Assembly (NCBI GenBank): GCA_036873135.1
Contig: JAPTYO010000001.1
Location: 310,001 to 374,000, forward strand
Source of the DNA: Clarkia xantiana subsp. parviflora
Taxonomy: Eukaryota > Streptophyta > Magnoliopsida > Myrtales > Onagraceae
Direction of reading: 5' to 3'
Length of the DNA: 64,000 nt
Below, piece after piece: positions 37,701 to 48,137 of this stretch; position 1 is the first letter of the stretch; every line of letters starts with the position of its first letter. Under the pieces are notes generated by a model. It had not been told where the DNA came from and searched no databases. It saw only the letters and a list, made by a program, of their open reading frames with translations. Position numbers and translations under genes: made by a program.

Positions 37701-39569
37701 ATATATAGATGAATAAAAATTTGGTAAATCTCCATAGACGGTAGTACCTTTGAATATTCGGTGATTATGAGGCCGAACTAAAAAGGGATAAATACTTTAG
37801 TATGATCATATATGTCTAGAATAAATGCGATAGCAATTGATTTCATACAATTCAGAGATCCAAGAGTATTACCCTATTAATAAACGTTGATTTAGAGACA
37901 TAAATAAAAAGGGATAAAGACTTTACTATGATCACGTATGTCTTGAATCAATGCAATAGCAACTGATTTTGTCCAATTCAGAGCTACGAGTGAAGATATA
38001 TAGATAAATAAAAATTTAGTAAATCCCCATAGGCGGTAATACACTTTGAATAAACGGTGATTCTGAGACCGAAATAAAAAGGGATAAGTACTTTAGTATG
38101 ATCGTATATTTACAGAATAAATGCGATAGCAATTAATTTCATCCAATTCAGAGATGCAAGAGTATTACCCTATTAATAAACGGTTATTTAGAGACAGGAA
38201 TAAAAAGGGATAAAGACTTTACTATGATCACGTACGTCTTGAATCAATGCAATATCAACTGATTTTGTCCAATTCAGAGCTCCGAGTGAAGATATATAGA
38301 TAAATAAAAATTTGGTAAATCCCCATAGGCGGAAATACACTTTGAATAAACGGTGATTCTAAGACCGAACTAAAAAGGGATAAATACTTTATTATGATCA
38401 TATATTTCTAGAATAAATGCGATAACAACTGATTTCATCCAATTCAGAGATCCAAGATTATTACCCTATTAATAAACGTTGATTCAGAGACTGAAATAAA
38501 AAGGGATAAAGACTTTACAATGATCACGTACGACTTGAATCAATACAATAGCAACTAATTTTTTCCAATTTAGAGCTCCGAGTGAAGATATATAGATAAA
38601 TAAAAATTTGGTAAATCCCCATAGGCAGTAATACACTTTGAATAAACGGTGATTCTGAGACCGAACTAAAAAGGGATAAGTACTTTAGTATGAGCGTATA
38701 TTTCTAGAATAAATGCGATAGCAATTGATTTCATCCAATTCAGAGATCCAAGAGTATTACCCTATTAATAAACGTTGATTTAGAGACAGAAATAAAAAGG
38801 GATAAAGACTTTACTATGATCACGTACGTCTTGAATCAATGCAATAGCAACTGATTTTGTCCAATTCAGAGCTCCGAGTGAAGATATATAGATAAATAAA
38901 AATTTGGTAAATCCCCATAGGCGGTAATACACTTTGAATAAACGGTGATTCTGAGTCCGAACTAAAAAAGGATAAATACTTTATTATGATCACATATTTC
39001 TAGAATAAATTCGATAACAATTGATTTCATACAATTCAGAGATCAAAGAGTATTACCCTATTAATAAACGTTGATTCAGAGACTGAAATAAAAATGGATA
39101 AAGACTTTACAATGATCACGTACGACTTATATCAATACAATAGCAACTGATTTTTTCCAATTCATTCCTCCGAGTGTAGATATGTAGATAAATAAAATTT
39201 GGTTAATCTCCATAGACGGTAATACCTTTGAATATACGGTGATTACGAGACCGAACTAAAAAGGGATAAATACTTTAGTATGATCATATATGTTCAGAAT
39301 AAATGCGATATCAATTGATTTCATACAATTCAGAGATCTACGAGTTTTAACATATGATAAACATTGATTTGAGACTGAACTAAAAAGGGATAAAGACTTT
39401 AGTATGATCACGTACGTCTTGTTCAATGCAATATCAACTGATTTAGTACAATTCAGAGCTCCGAGTGAAAATATATAGACAAATAAAAATTTGGTAAATC
39501 TCCATAGGCAGTAATACACTTTGAATAAACGGTGATTCTGAGACCGAACTAAAAAGGGATAAGTACTTT

Positions 39570-39574
39570 AGTAT
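39570..39574. repeat. Target site duplication of element 2, left copy (AGTAT)
   Basis: AGTAT precedes the LTR and recurs at 50285-50289. Joining the flanks gives the normal satellite ACTTTAGTATGATCGTATA. Confidence 0.95.
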
Positions 39575-40296
39575 TGATGGATATTGGTCCAATTTGGGTT
39601 CGTATTTACGTTTCGGGCCTCGTAAACACGTCAAAATTACATCTCGGTTTGAAAACGTATCCCAAGGAGTCAAAACGGTCCGGAAACGCATTTACGCGCG
39701 TCCGGACCGGACCTCCGGATTGCATAGCAACCCGGACATCCGGATTGCATTACGGGTATCGTGCGACTACCGTATCCGCGATTACCGTTACGTGTAGAGA
39801 AGTCAAATTCACGCATTACCAATATGGATGGCGGTTACCGCATGCTCTTGAACCGTCATCAAACCGCTTTAAAACCGGGTCCGGTCCCAAGGAAGCCTAT
39901 AAATAGGAGGTCTTGGCCACCCATTTTCACACATCCTCTCATTTGCCCAACTTTGGTATTTTGAGCTCTGACTTCTCTCTAGAAATATTCTCTCTCTATA
40001 AATTACTCTTTTGCCCCTATAGTGACTTAAGCTTCGGAGAGGGCTCCGCTAGCACCACCCCCCCTCTCCGTGCTAGCATTGGTCCTTCGTGCAGGAATCG
40101 TCGCCCAGACGTCCGTATTCGTGCACAGACCACCGCCTCCTGAGACACAACCGTACCGAGACACAGACCTTTACGGGAGACAACCGAACACTCGCAAGTG
40201 GCCCAACCTCTTCCCGACGAAGGGTTACAGCCCAAAAGCCCGCACAACCACGCGAATAGACGCGTCCTCACGACCTAGTTCATCCCGGACGCAACA
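39575..40296 (+). repeat. Element 2, 5' LTR (722 bp)
   Basis: It starts TGATGGATATTGGTCC and ends GACGCAACA. TATAAATA is at 39898-39905, the hairpin region at 40035-40077 and the U3 mini-repeats at 39702-39756. It is clearly related to element 1 LTRs but forms a distinct subfamily with its own partner at 49564-50284 (for example shared CATCTCGGTTTGAAAACG). Confidence 0.96.
39898..39905 (+). promoter_or_regulatory. LTR TATA box, element 2 5' LTR
   Basis: TATAAATA in AAGCCTATAAATAGGAGG, identical in context to the other LTRs. Confidence 0.8.
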
Positions 40297-40297
40297 T

Positions 40298-40321
40298 TGG
40301 CGCCGTCTACGGGATTCGAAC
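40298..40321 (+). other. Primer-binding site, element 2
   Basis: TGGCGCCGTCTACG begins one base after the LTR and continues to TTCGAAC. It differs at two positions from the element 1 site. tRNA identity not assigned. Confidence 0.85.
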
Positions 40322-40426
40322 AAGAAGCTACCGTACCGCAAAGTCACGACGAGTGATCACAACGCTCTCACTAAGGTCAATCCGTCAAAAACCAGGAAGC
40401 GCTTTAGATGTCATAAAAAGCCCATA

Positions 40427-41056
40427 ATGTCTCCCGTGCCAGCAAGCAGTGTGCCATCCGCACAGCACGGTCCAAAATTTCCAGGCATCCACGTGATACA
40501 TGGAGGCTTCGGGGCAGGAGGCGAAACATCATACGGGAGAGAAATATACGCTTCCTTGATGATCCATGAGCCCAGGGGCAGTCAGCAAGGAGGCGTTGTT
40601 GTAGAAGACGCCATCGGCTTTTCTTCAGAAGACAATACGCACATAACATTTCCACATAATGACGCCTTGGTCATAACCATGACAATCGACGGCATGGACA
40701 TCAAGCGTATCATGGTCGATGGAGGGAGTTCGACCAACATCATCACGAAAGACGTCATCCTAGCTTTGGGGAGAAAGAAGGACGTCAACAAATTGAATTC
40801 ACCCTTAGTGGGGTTCATGGAAGATGCAAGTTACCCATTGGGGTCCATAACACTGCCAGTTATACTGGGAGAGGGCAACTCACGTCTCCAAATCGCAATA
40901 CCATTTATGGTAGTACAAAAGCTTGACGCATACAATGGTATCTTAGGATACGCAACCATGAATGCGTGGGGAATGGTGCCATCCACAGCACACCAGAAGA
41001 TCAAATTCCCAACTGCAGCCGGATTCGGTGAAGTCAAAGGAGACCAACTGTTATAA
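40427..41056 (+). pseudogene. gag remnant fused to aspartic protease (PR)
   Basis: The open frame extends upstream into the LTR. The first in-frame ATG after the PBS is at 40427; the element 1 gag ATG equivalent (about 40346) reads ACG here. About 14 residues of gag N-terminus (to about 40468) join directly to a FPGIHVIHGG region that normally lies just before protease. The retropepsin site is VDGGSS (Asp at about 40718), followed by a flap-like region and ILGYATMNAWG, then HQKIKFPT. VDGGSS instead of VDTGSS is tolerated in this lineage. TAA at 41054-41056 separates it from RT in the same frame. The product would mature Gag-Pol; the lost gag is the main defect. Confidence 0.85.
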
Positions 41057-42388
41057 AAAAATTGTTACAACGTGGCAATCCAAAATAATGTCAAGCCAGA
41101 CAAGGATGACATGCCCATCATTGATGATGATCCAAGAGAAGGTCGCGCCCGACCGGCCCCAGTAGAGGAGTTAAAAAAAATAAAGATCGAAGAGCCAGAC
41201 AGAATGGTCCAAATTGGAGCATCCCTGTCAGAAGATGAAGTGATAGAAATCACAGCACTCCTCAAAGAGTATAAAGAGCTATTCGCATGGTCACCAAGCG
41301 ATATGCCCGGAATAAGCGCAGAAGTCATTTCCCATAAGCTCAACATCAAGCCAGGAACTCGAGCAATAGCCCAGAAACTTCGACCCCTCGGGGGCAACAA
41401 GAAACTGGCAATCAGAGAAGAGGTGGGAAAACTGCTTGACGCAGGATTCATCGAAGAATCAAGATACCAAACATGGTTTGCAAACCCGGTGTTGGTTCCT
41501 AATTCAAGTGGCAAGTTAAGAATGTGCATCGATTACAGAGATCTCAACAACGCATGCCCAAAGGATTCATATCCTCTCCCAAGAATCGACCAACTAGTCG
41601 ATGCCACTGCCGGCCATGAATTAATGTCTGTAATGGATGCATACTCAGGATACAACCAAATCCCGATGTTCAAAGATGATGCACCGCATACTGCATTCTA
41701 TGCAGATAGCGAAATATACAACTACACGGTGATGCCATTCGGCCTAATCAATGCGGGAGCAACATACCAGCGAATGGTCAATACCATCTTTGGCGATCTA
41801 ATCGGAACCAAAATGGAGGCATACGTAGACGACATGGTCGTGAAGTCAACCAAAAGGCGCAACCATGTCGACGACTTGCGAGCAATCTTCAAAAGAATGC
41901 GCGAATATCAAGTCCGCCTAAATCCAACAAAATGCGCTTTCGGCGTACAATCAGGAAAAATCCTTGGATTCATGGTAAGCCAGAGGGGGATAGAAGCTAA
42001 CCCAGAGAAGGTGAGGGCGATTGAAGAAATGGTGTCCCCAAGGAGACATAAGGAAGTCCAACAACTAAATGGCCGCCTAGCTGCTTTAAACCGATTCCTT
42101 GCCAGAATAGGCGACAAGGCCCTCCCTTTCTTTGAAGTCTTGCGCGCAAACAAGAAGTTTGAATGGACACCAGTGTGTGAAGAGGCCTTTCAGCAATTAA
42201 AACAACACTTACGCACATTGCCGGCATTGGCAAAACCGATACCAGGAGAGCCCCTCTTCCTGTACATATCAGTAAGCAACACGGCAGTCAGCTCAGTCCT
42301 TATCAAACAGAAGGGAACTACCCAGCTCCCAGTCTACTACGTAAGCAAGATACTTGCAAAGTACGAGATAAACTACATGCCAATCTAA
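41057..42388 (+). pseudogene. Reverse transcriptase and start of RNase H
   Basis: Same frame as the protease part, resuming after TAA 41054 (first GTG at 41072; no start codon is needed in a polyprotein). RT fingers and palm: CIDYRDLNNACPKDSYP at about 41525, DAYSGYNQI with the first catalytic Asp at about 41635, MPFGLINAGATYQR at about 41731, and the YVDD box at 41822-41833. GFMVSQRGIEANPEK and the connection region follow. A Ty3-type RNase H begins near 42160 (FEWTPVCEEAFQQLK) and is interrupted by TAA at 42386-42388 inside it. Catalytic motifs are intact; the stops are the visible lesions. Function: copying element RNA into DNA inside the particle. Confidence 0.92.
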
Positions 42389-44374
42389 AAATACCTGTAC
42401 GTGCTTATAATAGCAGCAAGAAAGCTGAGGCCATACTTCCACGCACACGAAGTAACAGTCTTAACAGACCAACCCCTGAAGCACATCCTGTCAAAGCCAA
42501 ACATGTCAGGAAAGTTAACAAAATGGTCGGTGGAGCTAAGTGAATTCCGCATTCACTTTGCTCCTCGAACGGCGATCAAGGGGCAAGCATTGGCAGACTT
42601 CATCGCAGAATTCACCGGGATAACACCCGACACAGACCCCCAAGTTGGACCTCAACAAATTGAAGAACATACCGAAGTATGGCAAATGTACACCGACGGA
42701 TCTTCAAACGTAGGGGGATCAGGTGCCGGATTCCTCCTAATACCTCCCGATGGATCCAATCCGTTGAAGTACGCTCTAAACTTAACATTTAGAGCAACAA
42801 ACAACGAGGCGGAGCACGAGGCATTGATAACGGGCTTAAGAATTGCAAAAGGTGTCGGACTTAAACATTTACGAGTGAAGTGCGATTCGCAGTTAGTTGT
42901 CAATCAAGTCAAAGGCGAATACGCGGCAAAGTCAGAAAATATGCAAAAGTACTTGGGGCAAGCAAAGGACCTCATCACAAGCTTCGATACCTTCGACATC
43001 GTCGCGGTGCCTAGAGAAGAAAATCAAGAAGCTGATGCCTTGAGCAAATTCTCACAAGGCAAAGAAACGCATTTCGTGGAAAACAGAATCTTGTCAGTAA
43101 TCGACAAATTCGAAGTCTTGTGCATCAATCCAGATCCAGATTGGAGGACCCCAATATTGGCATACCTCAAAGACCACAAGCTCCCCGAAGACAAAGTCCA
43201 AGCCCAAAAAATCCAGAGACAAGCCGTCAATTACGCGTTGATAGATGATGAGCTTTACAAGAAAGGATTTTCAACCCCATACCTAAGGTGCATCACCTTC
43301 CGGGAGGGCCAAAAAGTGTTAGAAGATTTACATAAAGGCCAAGCAGCCTGCCATGAAGGGGCAAGATCTCAAATACGCAAAACATTGAGCTTGGGATACT
43401 ATTGGCCAACCATGAAGAACCAAGCTACGCACTTGGTCACAGAATGCGAATCATGCCAACTTTATTCAAGAAGAATCACGGCACCAGCCGCCGAGCTAAG
43501 CCCAATTGCAAGCTCCTGGCCATTCGCACAATGGGGAATCGACCTGGTAGGTCCGCTTCCAAAGTCAAAAGGCCAAACCAAGTACATTGTCGTCGCAATC
43601 GATTACCTTTCAAAGTGGATCGAGGCAAAGGCATTGGCACAAACAACCGATGCACAAATAATGGATTTCATCCGAAATCACATCATCGCGCGATATGGAG
43701 TTCCGAAGGTCCTAATCAGCGACAACGGACCACAATTCAAGAGCTCAAGGCTTCAAACATTTTGCGAAAGACTCAACATTAATCACCGTTTCGCGTCAGT
43801 CCGCCATGCTCAAACCACCGGACAAGTCGAAGCCGCCAACAAGACCGTCCTAGACGGTCTCAAGAAAAGAGTGCACGCATTAAAAGGAGGATGGGCAGAA
43901 GAGCTTAGCAGTGTTCTGTGGGCACTTCGAACAACTCCAAAGGAGTCAACTAGAGAAACACCATTCAACCTGGTGTATGGAAAGGAAGCAGTCGCTCCCA
44001 TCGAAATTGCTGTCTCATCCTACCGAACAACCCATTTCAACGCACAAGCCAACGAAGTAGACATGCGTCTAGACTTAGACTTGGCTGAAGAAAAAAGGCG
44101 TAACTCCGAGCACAATCAGGCACGCATGTGTTTGATAACCGCAAGATATTACAACAGGAAGGTGAAAGAAAGACAATTCCATGTCGGAGAAATGGTGTGG
44201 AGAAGGAATGAATTCTCACATCTCGATCAAATCAACAAGATGTCTCCAAAATGGGAAGGCCCTTACAAGGTCATATCCATCCCGTATATCAACGCATATC
44301 GCCTTGAAGATGCAAATGGCAATGTCTCTACAAATACATTTAGTGGAGGACACTTGAAGAAATTCCACGGATAA
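42389..44374 (+). pseudogene. RNase H C-end, archaeal-type RNase H (aRH) and integrase
   Basis: Same frame, continuing past TAA 42386 (first ATG-like codon used by ORF calls is 42401). Order: RNase H tail (LTDQPLKHIL, about 42458-42640). Then aRH at about 42680-43040 with YTDGSS, NEAEHEAL, CDSQLV and ADALS giving a D-E-D-D set. Integrase follows: HHCC zinc region (HKGQAACHEG to CESCQ, about 43330-43460), DDE core Asp in WGIDLVGP (about 43535), Asp in SDNGPQF (about 43720), Glu in QVEAANK (about 43830), and a C-terminal WEGPYKV (about 44255). It ends TAA at 44372. Domain lengths look normal and catalytic residues are present. No chromodomain is seen, as expected for Tat. Confidence 0.93.
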
Positions 44375-44964
44375 AAGGATAATCTTCTATCACAAAAGGA
44401 GCTGTTGTATCAAGCCCTTTTGCTCTTATTTCCATAACGCATCTACTTGTTAAAAAGACCACTCTCTTATATAAAGTGGCATCTCTGTAATAATCTCACA
44501 AACCTAATGAATTCGTTCTATCTTCGTAGGAACACAACTACTCTATGTACGTTACTTGGAAGCAAAACAAAGTAACTACAACAACTATTACCTACACCAA
44601 CAAGGAGTTCATTTCTCCTTTCATAAATTGGCATCTATCTCAAGAAGGTACCGGCAACACAAAGCAATTGCGCGATGTTCACAGCCAACTTATATGACGC
44701 AAGGACAACTTGCGGATTATCTACAAAAAAAGGAACTTATAGCAATTCTCTACTCAAAGGGACGACTATTCAAAGAGCCGTCACCTACAAGCAATATCTT
44801 GAATTAACACCAAGACCTGCTATCAAAGGGGGCATGTTTACTTCTAGAAAACAACATGCTGTGACATCTCTTTTTAGAGGCAAATCCTCATGTTCATAGC
44901 CATTCCCTGGATTCAGAACAGGATGGGCAAATACGATAACGGGGCTGATCACCCCATAAGTGGC
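44375..44964 (+). other. Element 2 3' region downstream of integrase
   Basis: Non-coding. Most of it matches element 1 at about 22600-23640 (CACCAACAAGGAGTT, GAATTAACACCAAGACCTGC, CATTCCCTGGATTCAG), with indels. No gene recognised. Confidence 0.75.
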
Positions 44965-45470
44965 GGATGTCCTTTGTTTAGACAACAATCCCATACTTCA
45001 AATTCCTGGTAAGGGTTCACTCTTCATAGAGGATGTCCTCTGTTTAGACGACAATCCCATATTACGAATTCCTGATAAGGGTTCACTCTTCATAGTGGAT
45101 GTCCTCTGTTTAGACGACAATCCCATATTACGAATTCCTGATAAGGGTTCACTCTTCATAGCGGATGTCCTCTGTTTAGACGACAATCCCATAATTCGAA
45201 TTCCTGGTAAGGGTTCACTCTTCATCGCGGATGTCCTCTGTTTAGACGACAATACCAGAATTCGAATTCCTGGTAAGGGTTCACTCTTCATGACGGATGT
45301 CCTCTGTTTAGACGACAATCCCATAATTCGAATTCCTGGTAAGGGTTCACTATTCATGGCAAATGTCCTCTTGTTAGATGACAATCCCATATTACGAATT
45401 CCTGGTTAGGGTTCACTATATACGGCAGAAGTCCTCTTGATAGATGACAATTCCGTACTATAGATTTTCA
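44965..45470 (+). repeat. 66-bp tandem repeat, seven exact-period copies plus a degenerate eighth
   Basis: GGATGTCC-type starts at 44965, 45031, 45097, 45163, 45229, 45295 and 45361, always 66 bp apart, with a decayed copy from 45427. Units include TTTAGACGACAATCCCAT and AAGGGTTCACTCTTCAT. Because 66 bp is 22 codons, an ORF of 130-149 residues is open on both strands. Neither begins with a convincing ATG. Element 1 has only about two decayed copies (23655-23790). Confidence 0.95.
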
Positions 45471-46246
45471 AAATCGTGTTACATGGTTCCTGGACGCAGA
45501 AAGCATGCATCACGATTCATATTCTAAAAAAGTGTTACATGATCCCTGGACGCAGGAATCATGTATCACAAATATTTCACGAAATATTTTGCCAAGTATT
45601 TTATCAAATAATTTATGTATCAAACACCTTTCCAAACATTTTATCAAACAAGGATTTTAGGGTTCGCAAAACACTTTTTCAAAAACCAAAAAGTTTTTAC
45701 GTATGCTCCCCCAACGCGGGTTGATACACGCTGGCAGGTGCGCACCCTGTTTAAAACTCATAAAATTTACAAGTAGAGTCTTGTACAACGTCGCCTTAGA
45801 GTGGAACTAAGAGACGGTATAAACTAGTATCTTGCTCAAGCCAAGATAACACATTTCAAACATACTACTTGTTAAGTCGCTATACGCGAATCAATTGACA
45901 AGTTTCGACGGATATAATGACAAGCTATGCAGGAAGATGTACAACATGCATAACGCATCGTACAAACAATCTTGAATCAAAAGTGGCTATCGGTCACGAT
46001 TGCGGGGACTACGTTTACACTACTAGTCATCCACGTTCAGTGAACACAGTAAGCGATAACGGTATGAAATATTACTAACAAGTTATCATGCAAACTGCTG
46101 TGTATAAAACGGGTTCAAACGACGTAGTTCAAAGCGAACAAGTCACAAGCAACAATCAAACAACTCCAACAAGTTTCTAAATATAGAAGCCGGGGGACAA
46201 GCGGACTCATAAACGAGCCCAACATGCTCAATGTTAAACGACCAGT
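45471..46246 (+). other. Element 2 non-coding spacer before the antisense gene
   Basis: It contains the duplicated TCCTGGACGCAG motif (about 45488 and 45544) and one copy of the sequence duplicated in element 1 (from about 45692, with GATACACGCTGGCAGGTGCG). The end may hold the 3' UTR of the minus-strand gene. No + strand gene recognised. Confidence 0.65.
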
Positions 46247-46855
46247 TCAAATAGCGGCACCACCAGGAGGCCCGGGGGCAACCTCCATAAACTCGGGAGA
46301 AGTATCAATGACGTTTACATCTCTGCTATCATCAACCAACACCTCGTAGTTGGGAAGGCCACACTCCAAAAGGTTCAGCGCCTTAATGTGAGAAAGGGCG
46401 TAACTCGCATATGGCCCTAACTCGCCAAAAGGGAACCCAGGGTCAAGATCCTTCACACGGGTGAAGTAATCTTCAGAACGCTCGCTCATCAGGTTGTTCA
46501 CTTTCTCCTCAACAGCAGCTTCAAAATCTGAAGTTCCCAAGTACTTGGTGAAACCCACTTGTAGGCCCTTTTCCCGACTCTCCTTACCAAGAGCAGCTAA
46601 CTCCGCTCCTTGAGAATGAAGATCGTCTGTAACCTTCTTCTCAAGAGCGATCATCTCAGACTCAAGCTTTGACAAGCGAGTACGGCGCGCCTCATAACGA
46701 CTCTCAGAAGCAATAGCTTTAGAACTCAACACGCGAGCCTCTTCCTTGGTTCGCGACAACTCTTGGCGGAAAGCGTCACACTTATCCATAGCCGCCTGCT
46801 TCGCGCTTACCAGCTCCATGACAAAAGATGACATGTTTACCATGTCGGCTACAAG
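46247..46855 (-). CDS. Antisense gene, last exon: coiled-coil C-terminus
   Basis: Minus-strand exon of about 203 codons ending TGA at 46247-46249. It encodes an Ala/Glu/Lys/Arg-rich stretch from about residue 20 to 120 (SAKQAAMDKCDAFRQEL onward, with heptad-like KLESEMIALEKKV) that predicts a coiled coil. A less helical, acidic tail with DLDPGFPFGELGPY and a Gly/Pro end follows. It begins right after a CAG acceptor (46856-46858), and the phase fits the exon at 46931-47172. Antisense extra ORFs between INT and the 3' LTR are known in plant Tat elements (Grande-like). Their role is not established. No transcript data here; exon structure is inferred from open frame and splice signals. Confidence 0.72.
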   Translation of the reverse strand, partial: LVADMVNMSSFVMELVSAKQAAMDKCDAFRQELSRTKEEARVLSSKAIASESRYEARRTRLSKLESEMIALEKKVTDDLHSQGAELAALGKESREKGLQVGFTKYLGTSDFEAAVEEKVNNLMSERSEDYFTRVKDLDPGFPFGELGPYASYALSHIKALNLLECGLPNYEVLVDDSRDVNVIDTSPEFMEVAPGPPGGAAI

Positions 46856-46930
46856 CTGCACATATCAATGTGATAAGCCAAACATAAATCGCAAAAACAA
46901 CAAACTTGGCAGAAGAATCAAGTTACTTAC
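46856..46930 (-). other. Predicted 75-nt intron of the antisense gene
   Basis: On the minus strand it starts GTAAGTAACT (donor at 46930) and ends ATATGTGCAG (acceptor at 46856). The inside is A+T-rich and pyrimidine-rich. Excising it joins two open frames in phase 0. Confidence 0.75.
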
Positions 46931-47172
46931 AGGAGCAAACCGGGATAAGGCACCCTGTGCATAAGCCTCAGCCTCCTCATCAGTCGTTGGGCAAGAATGC
47001 CTATCACCTGGTGGAACACATCTACGGAACACACGAACTCCAACCTCCGGAGTGCGAAGTGAAGACTCCTTGGGGAAATAAACTCCACCATTGCTAAAAG
47101 GAGCCCAGGTGTCCCCAGTAATGTCCAACCCAACGGGGCACACCAAATGGTCGCGCCTAAGAGGGGGAACCG
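46931..47172 (-). CDS. Antisense gene, middle exon
   Basis: A 242-nt open minus-strand exon between an AG acceptor (47173-47174, CTTTGTCGTAG) and the GTAAGT donor at 46930. It encodes about 80 residues including VPPLRRDHLVCPVGLDITGD, a Pro/Phe segment with GGVYFPKE, and an acidic TDEEAEAYAQGAL just before the donor. Phase: two bases complete a codon from the upstream exon, and it ends in phase 0. The domain is not one I can name. Confidence 0.68.
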
Positions 47173-47246
47173 CTACGACAAAGAAAGAAAAGTGGTTAAC
47201 AACAAATAACAAAACCACTGAATACATTCATCAAAAGTGTACTTAC
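47173..47246 (-). other. Predicted 74-nt intron of the antisense gene
   Basis: Minus strand GTAAGTACAC donor at 47246 and CTTTGTCGTAG acceptor at 47173. It is A+T-rich inside, and length and signals fit a plant intron. Confidence 0.72.
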
Positions 47247-47588
47247 AAAGTCCGCGGACTTCCACAGGTCGGTTTCCCGACTAGGGGGCAGATGACGCAA
47301 CATTACGACTCGCGACTTCCTTGCCTTTACGAGTGGAAGTATTCGCATTTGGCTTCAAGCGCTTGGGATCAGTCGGTCCACGCGCCACTGTGTCAGTCCG
47401 CTTGGAAGAAACGCGAGAATCAGACACTGGGGGAGTATCCCCGATCACATGAGTAGAAGAACCTTTGCCAAGATCACGCCCCGAATTGGCAGGAGTGATG
47501 GGGGCAGGGGTCACCAAAGCCGGATCGGCACGAGAAGCAATACGCGAAGCCGCCGCATGAAGTGACGAACTCTTTCCGGCAAACCAAC
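47247..47588 (-). pseudogene. Antisense gene, upstream exon with in-frame stop
   Basis: It starts after a TTGCAG acceptor (47589-47591) and ends at the GTAAGT donor (47246). The open frame encodes a low-complexity Ser/Ala/Pro/Arg-rich linker containing PKRLKPNANTSTRKGKE, a basic patch that could be nuclear (inference). A TAG at 47281-47283 lies in the frame that phases correctly with the next exon. Either the gene is broken there, or CCCCCTAG is itself a splice acceptor, leaving a 34-nt exon. I favour a nonsense mutation because phase is kept without extra splicing. Confidence 0.6.
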
Positions 47589-47689
47589 CTGCAATATGAA
47601 TTCACAAAAAGACATATAGCCGTTCAAGAGCTATCCATTATGAGTGTCAAAATGCTCAAAAATGTTCAGAGTAAGAATGAAGGATTTAC

Positions 47690-47745
47690 TCATAGCAACA
47701 ACTCGGTCGAAAGGAAGGGGATTCCGCAAGAAGCCACTACGACTT
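47690..47745 (-). CDS. Antisense gene, possible further upstream exon fragment
   Basis: On the minus strand a GTAAATCC donor at 47689 would define a 101-nt intron (47589-47689) with A+T-rich content and a TTGCAG end. The sequence before it is open in the compatible phase for about 17 codons, ending in an Ala-Met codon pair. A TGA stops this phase near 47748, so an acceptor within the GAAGTCGTAG stretch would be needed. Beyond lies the 19-bp array, so the normal N-terminal region appears replaced or lost. Confidence 0.4.
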
Positions 47746-47756
47746 CACAACCTGCA

Positions 47757-48137
47757 AAAAGTCAACGCACATATCAAAAGCCAACGCGCATAGCGAAAGT
47801 CAACGCGCGTATCAAAAGTCAACGTGTATCAAAAGTCAGTGCGCGTATCAAAAGTCAACGTGCATATCAAAAGTCAACGCGCATATCGAAAGTCAACGCG
47901 CGTATCAAAAGTCAACGCGCGTATCAAAAGTCAACGCGCATATCAAAAGCCAACGCGCGTAGCGAAAGTCAACGCGCGTATCAAAAGTCAACGCGCGTAT
48001 CAAAAGTCAACGGGCATATCAAAAGCCAACGCGCATAGCGAAAGTCAACGCGCGTATCAAAAGTCAACGCACGTATCAAAGGTCAATGCGCGTATCAAAA
48101 AATCAACGCACATAGCCAAGGTCCACGCGCATAGTAA
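47757..48137 (-). repeat. 19-bp tandem array, about 20 copies (element 2), on the 5' side of the antisense gene
   Basis: Units like AAAAGTCAACGCGCGTATC start at 47757, 47776, 47795, 47814 and so on to about 48117. One is 17 bp and one 20 bp. Read on the minus strand, about 14 of 20 units contain TTGAC (W-box core, mostly TTGACT), and most contain CGCG in an ACGCGC or ACGCGT context (CGCG-box-like). The array abuts the 5' side of the antisense gene. Any regulatory role is inferred only. Confidence 0.9.

Larger units (their letters stand above)
29015..39574. repeat. Satellite block 2, irregular unit order
   Basis: Same satellite, about 36 units. M1 units start at 29359, 30246, 31428, 32610, 33199, 34379, 34968 and 39227, with M1-like starts near 36739 and 37749. 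Spacings of 2, 3, 4 and 6 units show no stable HOR. Units have more private variants than in block 1, such as GAATTAGATTCAG (30091, 31271, 33044), TATATTTACAGAAT (29716, 30898, 38106) and CATATACGGTAG. A stretch of about 1180 bp containing these repeats at 29671 and 30850. One rearranged half-unit lies at 37599-37700. Confidence 0.95.

Noticed and set aside
29015..39574. Assigning the satellite as centromeric
   Set aside because: Unit length and HORs are compatible, but sequence alone cannot separate centromeric from subtelomeric or knob satellites; CENH3 ChIP or FISH would decide.
44960..45409. 149-residue + and 130-residue - ORFs over the 66-bp repeats
   Set aside because: Consequence of a 66-bp period. 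The + ORF starts at GTG and the element 1 counterpart is not open.
26025..48137. Tandem arrays (19, 51/68 and 66 bp) considered as CRISPR-like
   Set aside because: Repeats are head-to-tail without unique spacers, no cas genes are present, and the context is a plant retrotransposon.
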